The notes beneath the pieces were generated by a model, which made no database searches, was not told the origin of the DNA, and saw only the letters and a program-made list of their open reading frames with translations. Shown here one piece after another: positions 7,800 to 11,707 of a stretch of DNA of 11,707 nucleotides. Positions within the stretch are counted from its first letter, which is position 1; the number at the start of each line of letters is the position of its first letter. Source of the DNA: Comamonadaceae bacterium (GTDB lineage: Bacteria > Pseudomonadota > Gammaproteobacteria > Burkholderiales > Burkholderiaceae_C). The stretch covers positions 1 to 11,707 of the forward strand of contig CANHLD010000042.1 in NCBI GenBank assembly GCA_947461325.1, read 5' to 3'. Position numbers and translations under genes: made by a program.

Positions 7800-8480
7800 A
7801 TGACTACCACCTACCGCATCGCCCCCTCCATCCTTTCCGCCGATTTCGCCCGCCTGGGCGACGAAGTGAAAAACGTTGTCGCCGCCGGTGCAGACTGGAT
7901 TCACTTTGATGTGATGGACAACCACTATGTGCCCAACCTGACCTTCGGCCCTATGGTTTGCCAGGCGTTAAAGCCGCATGCCAAAACGCCAGCCGGTGTG
8001 GCCGTGCCCATCGATGTGCATTTGATGGTGCAACCGGTGGATGCACTGGCCGCAGCCTTCGCGCAAGCAGGTGCCGACCTGATCAGCTTTCACCCGGATG
8101 CATCCAGCCACGCGCACCGCAGTGTGCAAGCCATCAAGGCAGCAGGTTGCAAGGCCGGTGTGGTGTTCAATCCGGCCGAGCCTTTGGATGTATTGGATTG
8201 GCTGATCGAAGACATCGATTTGATTTTGATCATGAGCGTCAACCCGGGCTTCGGTGGCCAAAGTTTCATTGACTCTGCCTTGCGTAAGGTCGAACACGCC
8301 GCCAAACGCATTCAGGCCAGCGGCCGTGACATCCGTTTGGAAGTGGACGGCGGCATCAAACCCGACAATATCCGTTCCGTCGCCAATGCAGGCGCAGACA
8401 CGTTTGTGGCCGGCAGCGCTATTTTTGGCAAACCGGATTACAAAGCCGTGATCGACCAGATGCGCCACGCACTTGCTTAA
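7800..8480 (+). CDS. rpe: Ribulose-phosphate 3-epimerase
   Basis: Rpe interconverts D-ribulose 5-phosphate and D-xylulose 5-phosphate in the pentose phosphate pathway. From the ATG at 7800 the product is 226 residues, a standard length, and begins with the classic APSILSADFARLG (residues 8-20). Metal and catalytic residues are all present: H35 and D37 in IHFDVMD, H74 in DVHLMV, and D183 in EVDGG. The phosphate-binding loop NPGFGGQ (148-154) and the late GSAIFG loop are also intact. The frame is open upstream to an ATG at 7764, which would add 12 residues with no family similarity; 7800 is preferred. It heads a plus-strand cluster that continues with the DUF1566 gene and gph. Confidence 0.97.
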   Translation: MTTTYRIAPSILSADFARLGDEVKNVVAAGADWIHFDVMDNHYVPNLTFGPMVCQALKPHAKTPAGVAVPIDVHLMVQPVDALAAAFAQAGADLISFHPDASSHAHRSVQAIKAAGCKAGVVFNPAEPLDVLDWLIEDIDLILIMSVNPGFGGQSFIDSALRKVEHAAKRIQASGRDIRLEVDGGIKPDNIRSVANAGADTFVAGSAIFGKPDYKAVIDQMRHALA

Positions 8481-8498
8481 CTATCTCATTCACGCCTT

Positions 8499-8990
8499 AT
8501 GAAAAACACCGCATCATTGATTTGTTTGTCTGCCAGCCTGATGGCTTTCAGCGTCAGCCAAGCCGCTTGTTTCCCCGACTCACCGCTTACCCGACCCGAC
8601 AGCCGTTACGAGGCCGCGAATGCCAGCGGCTCTGAAGTCAAAGACAAGGAAACCGGTCTGGTGTGGCAGCGTTGTGTGCAGGGCATGCAATGGAACGGGA
8701 CCAGTTGCACCGGTGCTGCCACGGCACAGGACTGGAACACCGCCACCAAAACGGCTGCCGAAGCGAAATGGCGCTTGCCTACCCAGGCCGAGTTGGAAGG
8801 CCTGAGTGAGAAAAGCTGCTCGGACCCGGCCTTGAACCAGACTTGGTTTGGCGACGGCCCTTACGGTTGGGTGTGGACTGCCAGCGACATGGGCAGCCCG
8901 GACGGCGCGGTGGTCGTGCATTCAGGCAGTTCGTTGATTGCCAATCTGATCAAAAAAATCCCTTTGTTTGTCAGACGTGTTAGGTCTTGA
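8499..8990 (+). CDS. Small secreted Lcl C-terminal domain (DUF1566) protein
   Basis: This 163-residue protein has a signal peptide (residues 1 to about 23, ending VSQAA before C24). The QAAC sequence is a poor lipobox, so a soluble exported protein is more likely than a lipoprotein. The mature part matches the Lcl/DUF1566 domain: VKDKETGLVWQRC near 47-59, W..A spacing after C70, WRLPTQAELEGL at 91-102, VWTASD at 125-130 and FVRRVRS at the end. Four mature cysteines (24, 59, 70 and 107) could form disulfides in the periplasm. Related domains occur in surface proteins, including the Legionella collagen-like adhesin, but the role here is unknown. It starts 18 bases after rpe and ends 3 bases before gph, so it is embedded in that operon. 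Confidence 0.86.
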   Translation: MKNTASLICLSASLMAFSVSQAACFPDSPLTRPDSRYEAANASGSEVKDKETGLVWQRCVQGMQWNGTSCTGAATAQDWNTATKTAAEAKWRLPTQAELEGLSEKSCSDPALNQTWFGDGPYGWVWTASDMGSPDGAVVVHSGSSLIANLIKKIPLFVRRVRS

Positions 8991-8993
8991 TCT

Positions 8994-9713
8994 ATGTCTA
9001 CTCCATCTCAACCATTCAGCCTCGCTGACATCCAAGCCGTCATGATCGACTTGGACGGCACCATGGTGGATACCATGGGCGACTTTGAAGCCGCGCTCAA
9101 TTTGTGTCTTGCCGATATGGATTTGCCCAAGGTGTCACCTGCTGTGGTGAATATCGCGGTCGGCAAGGGATCGGAACATTTGATTCGCACGGTTTTGCGC
9201 CACCAACTGGATTTGCCCGAGGTCAAAGCCTCAGGCATGGTGTGTGACAACACCGGCGTAGAAAATTTGTACGAACCTGCGTTTGCTCGCTACCAACACC
9301 ATTACGAAAAAGTCAACGGCAAGTTTGCAGATGTGTATGCAGGCGTTTTGCCCGGTTTGCAGCAATTTCAAGCACGAGGTTTGAAGATGGCTTGTTTGAC
9401 CAACAAACCCACGGCGTTTGCCAAAGCCTTGCTGGCCGACAAAGGCTTGGCTGGTTTTTTTAGCCATGTGTATGGCGGCGATGCTTTCCCGCGCAAAAAA
9501 CCCGACCCCATGCCGCTGCTGGAAACCTGCAAAGCCCTGGGCACATCGCCTGCTCACACTTTGATGCTGGGGGACTCGCAAAACGATGCGCTGGCCGCGC
9601 GTGCCGCGCAATGCCCTGTGGTGTTGGTCACCTATGGCTACAACCATGGTGAACCCATACACGGCGTGGATTGCGATGGGTTTGTCGACAGCATCGCCGA
9701 GTTGCAAGTCTGA
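8994..9713 (+). CDS. gph: Phosphoglycolate phosphatase (HAD superfamily)
   Basis: Gph hydrolyses 2-phosphoglycolate, formed by DNA repair and by the Rubisco oxygenase reaction, to glycolate and phosphate. All four HAD motifs are present in the 239-residue protein. The nucleophile and acid are D19 and D21 in DLDGTMVDT; T136 with N137-K138 is in LTNKP; K169 is in KKPDPMPL; and the metal-binding acids are D194 and D198 in GDSQNDALAA. An alpha-helical C1 cap lies between motifs I and II, and GYNHGEPI near 215-222 is typical of bacterial Gph. The gene begins three bases after the DUF1566 gene. Neighbourhood with rpe and trpE is common in proteobacteria and supports Gph over a generic HAD hydrolase. 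Confidence 0.94.
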   Translation: MSTPSQPFSLADIQAVMIDLDGTMVDTMGDFEAALNLCLADMDLPKVSPAVVNIAVGKGSEHLIRTVLRHQLDLPEVKASGMVCDNTGVENLYEPAFARYQHHYEKVNGKFADVYAGVLPGLQQFQARGLKMACLTNKPTAFAKALLADKGLAGFFSHVYGGDAFPRKKPDPMPLLETCKALGTSPAHTLMLGDSQNDALAARAAQCPVVLVTYGYNHGEPIHGVDCDGFVDSIAELQV

Positions 9714-9733
9714 CAAACTGTCAAACTTGTCTT

Positions 9734-9761
9734 TTGTTACACTTTTCGACATGTTTATACA
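9734..9761 (+). promoter_or_regulatory. Candidate sigma-70 promoter for trpE-trpG
   Basis: TTGTTA (9734-9739) and TATACA (9756-9761) are separated by 16 bases, each matching four of six consensus positions. They lie in the gap between gph and trpE. The predicted start site would be near 9768, giving an mRNA leader of about 170 bases. Read-through from gph is an alternative source of trp transcripts. The match is moderate and rests on inspection only. Confidence 0.35.
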
Positions 9762-9831
9762 CCTCAATATTCTCACAGGGTCTAATGACCGGGGAGCTTG
9801 GCCTTGGCGTCGCCAGTCCTCTAAGGCGTGA
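9751..9831 (+). CDS. Possible trp leader peptide (26 codons with two nearby Trp codons)
   Basis: A 26-codon frame starts at ATG 9751 and stops at TGA 9829-9831. It contains the segment AWPWRRQSSKA, with Trp codons at 9799-9801 and 9805-9807. Close Trp codons in a short frame upstream of trpE are the hallmark of attenuator leader peptides. Two points argue against it. There is no Shine-Dalgarno sequence before 9751, and the best-looking promoter would start transcription downstream of this ATG. A second, overlapping frame (ATG 9785, stop 9839-9841, 18 residues) has a good AGGG ribosome-binding site but no Trp codons. The peptide is therefore a hypothesis. Confidence 0.35.
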   Translation: MFIHLNILTGSNDRGAWPWRRQSSKA

Positions 9832-9937
9832 CCCGGCTTGATTGAGTTGTAACGCCTCCTCTTTAGTTTGGGTGATCCAACCCTTTGATATTTCAATTTT
9901 TTGCCTTTGACCAAAGGCTGAGCTGTGGAGGCTCCCA
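9785..9937 (+). promoter_or_regulatory. Candidate RNA attenuator / trpE ribosome-binding-site switch
   Basis: The trpE leader can form mutually exclusive pairings. ACGCCT (9852-9857) is complementary to AGGCGT (9824-9829), which overlaps the stop of the Trp-codon frame. The overlapping GCCTCC (9854-9859) is complementary to GGAGGC (9927-9932), which contains the trpE Shine-Dalgarno GGAGG. Other short elements are TGGC/GCCA (9805-9808 with 9812-9815), GGGT/ACCC (9870-9873 with 9880-9883), and a GCCTTT/AAAGGC hairpin (9903-9918). A six-T run lies at 9897-9902, but no strong hairpin sits directly before it, so a classical terminator is not evident. Confidence 0.35.
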
Positions 9938-11437
9938 GTGATCTCAGAAAACGAATTCAACCAGTTAGGTGCGCAAGGCTATAACCGGATTCCCATGATG
10001 GCCGAGGCCTTGGCCGATCTTGAAACACCGTTATCGCTTTACTTGAAATTGGCGTTCGATAAAGACGGTGGCAAATACAGTTTTTTGCTCGAATCCGTGG
10101 TCGGTGGCGAACGCTTTGGCCGCTACAGCTTTATCGGTTTACCCGCCCGTACTTTGTTGCGTGCCCAAGGCTTTGGTGACCAAGCCAGCACCGAAGTGGT
10201 GACAGATGGTGAAGTGGTCGAAACTGTTCACGGCAATCCGCTGGATTTCATTGAAACCTACCAGCGACGCTTCAAAGTAGCTTTGCGACCGGGCATGCCG
10301 CGCTTTTGTGGTGGCTTGGCCGGTTATTTCGGTTATGACACGGTGCGACATATCGAGAAAAAACTTGTTCACAGTTGTCCGCCCGACACCTTGGGTTGCC
10401 CGGATATTTTGCTGTTGCAAACCGAAGAACTCGCTGTCATTGATAACTTGTCCGGCAAATTGTCGTTGCTGGTGTATGTGGATCCGGCGCAACCGCAGGC
10501 CTATGCCAAGGGTCAACAACGTTTGCAGCAACTCAAAGAGAAGCTCAAATCATCGGTTCAAGCACCTGAGCTCAAAGCCTCAGAAAAATACGAGTCCAAG
10601 CGCGAGTTTGGCAAGGCCGATTATTTGAAAGCGGTTGAGCGCGCCAAAGCATTGATTGAAGCCGGTGACTTCATGCAAGTGCAGGTGGGTCAACGCATAC
10701 ACAAAACATTCACGCAAAGCCCTTTGTCTTTGTACCGCGCGCTGCGCTCGCTCAACCCCAGTCCCTACATGTATTTTTACAACATGGGCGACTTTCAAGT
10801 GGTCGGTGCGTCACCGGAAATTTTGGTGCGACAGGAAACCACCCCTGAGGGCAACAAAGTCACCATCCGGCCACTGGCGGGCACCCGTCCGCGCGGCGCC
10901 ACACCCGAGGCCGACATTGCCACCGAGCATGAACTGATCAACGATCCGAAAGAACGTGCCGAGCATGTGATGTTGATTGACTTGGCGCGCAATGACATCG
11001 GGCGCATCGCCAAAACCGGCAGCGTCAAAGTCACCGAGGCGTTTGCGGTGGAGCGCTACAGCCATGTGATGCATATCGTCAGCAATGTCGAGGGCTTGCT
11101 CAAAGACGGCATGAGCAGCATGGATGTGCTGCGCGCTACTTTTCCCGCAGGCACGCTCACCGGTGCGCCCAAGGTGCACGCCATGGAACTCATCGATCAA
11201 CTCGAACCTGTCAAGCGCGGCATCTACGGCGGTGCTTGCGGCTACTTGAGCTTTGCCGGTGACATGGATGTGGCCATTGCTATTCGCACCGGCATCATCA
11301 AGAACAACACTTTGTATGTGCAGGCGGCGGCTGGCGTGGTGGCCGACTCCATTCCCGAGATGGAATGGCGCGAAACCGAGCACAAGGCACGTGCTTTGTT
11401 GCGCGCCAGTGAATTGGTTGAGGAGGGCTTGGAATGA
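9938..11437 (+). CDS. trpE: Anthranilate synthase component I
   Basis: TrpE converts chorismate and ammonia (supplied from glutamine by TrpG) to anthranilate, the first committed step of tryptophan synthesis. The 499-residue protein is full length. Feedback-site elements are visible: LLES at 50-53 and NPSPYMYF at 273-280, so tryptophan inhibition is expected. Catalytic-domain blocks are PLAGTRPRG (312-320), DLARNDIGR (348-356), YSHVMH with its histidine at 379, TFPAGTLTGAPK (401-412) and YGGACGYLSF (430-439). The start is a GTG at 9938, chosen because GGAGG (9927-9931) sits six bases before it and the next in-frame ATG would cut into the conserved N-terminus. The stop overlaps the trpG start by four bases. 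Confidence 0.97.
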   Translation: MISENEFNQLGAQGYNRIPMMAEALADLETPLSLYLKLAFDKDGGKYSFLLESVVGGERFGRYSFIGLPARTLLRAQGFGDQASTEVVTDGEVVETVHGNPLDFIETYQRRFKVALRPGMPRFCGGLAGYFGYDTVRHIEKKLVHSCPPDTLGCPDILLLQTEELAVIDNLSGKLSLLVYVDPAQPQAYAKGQQRLQQLKEKLKSSVQAPELKASEKYESKREFGKADYLKAVERAKALIEAGDFMQVQVGQRIHKTFTQSPLSLYRALRSLNPSPYMYFYNMGDFQVVGASPEILVRQETTPEGNKVTIRPLAGTRPRGATPEADIATEHELINDPKERAEHVMLIDLARNDIGRIAKTGSVKVTEAFAVERYSHVMHIVSNVEGLLKDGMSSMDVLRATFPAGTLTGAPKVHAMELIDQLEPVKRGIYGGACGYLSFAGDMDVAIAIRTGIIKNNTLYVQAAAGVVADSIPEMEWRETEHKARALLRASELVEEGLE

Positions 11438-11707
11438 AACTCCTGATGATCGACAACTACGACAGCTTTACCTACAACCTGGTGCAGTATTTCGGTGAAC
11501 TGGGTGCAACTATCGATGTTTTTCGCAATGACGAAATCACCATCGGGCGAATTGAGGCCATCGCGCCCACCCATTTGGTGGTGTCGCCCGGCCCGTGTTC
11601 GCCCGCCGAAGCCGGTATTTCTGTCGCAGCCATCCAGCATTTCGCCGGTAAGTTGCCCGTGCTCGGTGTGTGTTTGGGACACCAAAGCATAGGCGCGGCG
11701 TTTGGCG
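11434..11707 (+). CDS. trpG: Anthranilate synthase component II (glutamine amidotransferase), 5' part
   Basis: The frame opens at ATG 11434, inside the trpE stop (ATGA overlap), and runs off the window after 91 codons. The product begins with MKLLMIDNYDSFTYNL, the classic TrpG/PabA start. VVSPGPCSP and AGISVAAI follow, then GVCLGHQSIG, which contains the nucleophilic cysteine of class I glutamine amidotransferases. The protein supplies ammonia from glutamine to TrpE. The overlap suggests translational coupling and an equal ratio of the two subunits. In many bacteria the same protein also serves p-aminobenzoate synthesis (PabA), which cannot be decided here. The missing part holds the catalytic His and Glu. 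Confidence 0.96.
   Translation, partial: MKLLMIDNYDSFTYNLVQYFGELGATIDVFRNDEITIGRIEAIAPTHLVVSPGPCSPAEAGISVAAIQHFAGKLPVLGVCLGHQSIGAAFG

Noticed and set aside
9231..9914. 227-codon minus-strand frame opposite gph and the trpE leader
   Set aside because: It is antisense to a conserved HAD enzyme with all motifs intact, and its translation shows no recognisable family.
9897..9918. T-run plus GCCTTT/AAAGGC hairpin as an intrinsic terminator before trpE
   Set aside because: On the plus strand the T-run comes before the hairpin, and on the minus strand an A-run follows it, so neither direction has terminator order.

Overview
The window looks like chromosomal DNA of a betaproteobacterium, most likely order Burkholderiales and perhaps Comamonadaceae-like. 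The basis is the apaG <> rpe-gph-trpE-trpG arrangement, the thiL-pgpA-pncC block beside it, and the style of the proteins. No species can be named from the sequence alone. There are no insertion sequences, tRNA or rRNA genes, CRISPR arrays or prophage genes. Coding density is high: the longest stretch without a large gene is 224 bases, in front of trpE.

Layout. (1) Bases 1-4270 hold a two-partner secretion locus. It consists of the 3' part of a large exoprotein (TpsA, HMW/FHA-like, with GLUG repeats and a YDG/MBG-type module) followed closely by its outer-membrane transporter (TpsB, ShlB/FhaC/HMW1B family). The only two cysteines in the visible exoprotein lie in its last 22 residues, which recalls the disulfide-looped surface anchor of Haemophilus HMW1. 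(2) Bases 4343-5315 hold an unusual fusion of pterin-4a-carbinolamine dehydratase with a SnoaL/DUF4440-like domain, then a small YggU/DUF167 protein. (3) Bases 5341-7737 (minus strand) are a tight run apaG-thiL-pgpA-pncC. It covers ApaG, thiamine monophosphate kinase, phosphatidylglycerophosphatase A and NMN deamidase, and pgpA and pncC share an ATGA overlap. (4) Bases 7800-9713 (plus strand, divergent from apaG) carry rpe, a small secreted Lcl/DUF1566 protein, and gph. (5) Bases 9714-11707 carry a leader region, trpE (GTG start) and the first 91 codons of trpG. trpE and trpG overlap by four bases.

How the parts relate. The central and right-hand genes are housekeeping: pentose phosphate metabolism, phosphoglycolate salvage, tryptophan, thiamine, phospholipid and NAD metabolism. 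The left end is accessory and concerns the cell surface. The items most worth checking are the dehydratase-SnoaL fusion, the trpE leader, the terminal cysteine pair of the exoprotein, and the secreted DUF1566 gene between rpe and gph. The trpE leader has a short Trp-codon reading frame and an RNA segment able to pair either with the end of that frame or with the trpE ribosome-binding site. I see no complete new multi-gene system such as a defence island or biosynthetic cluster.
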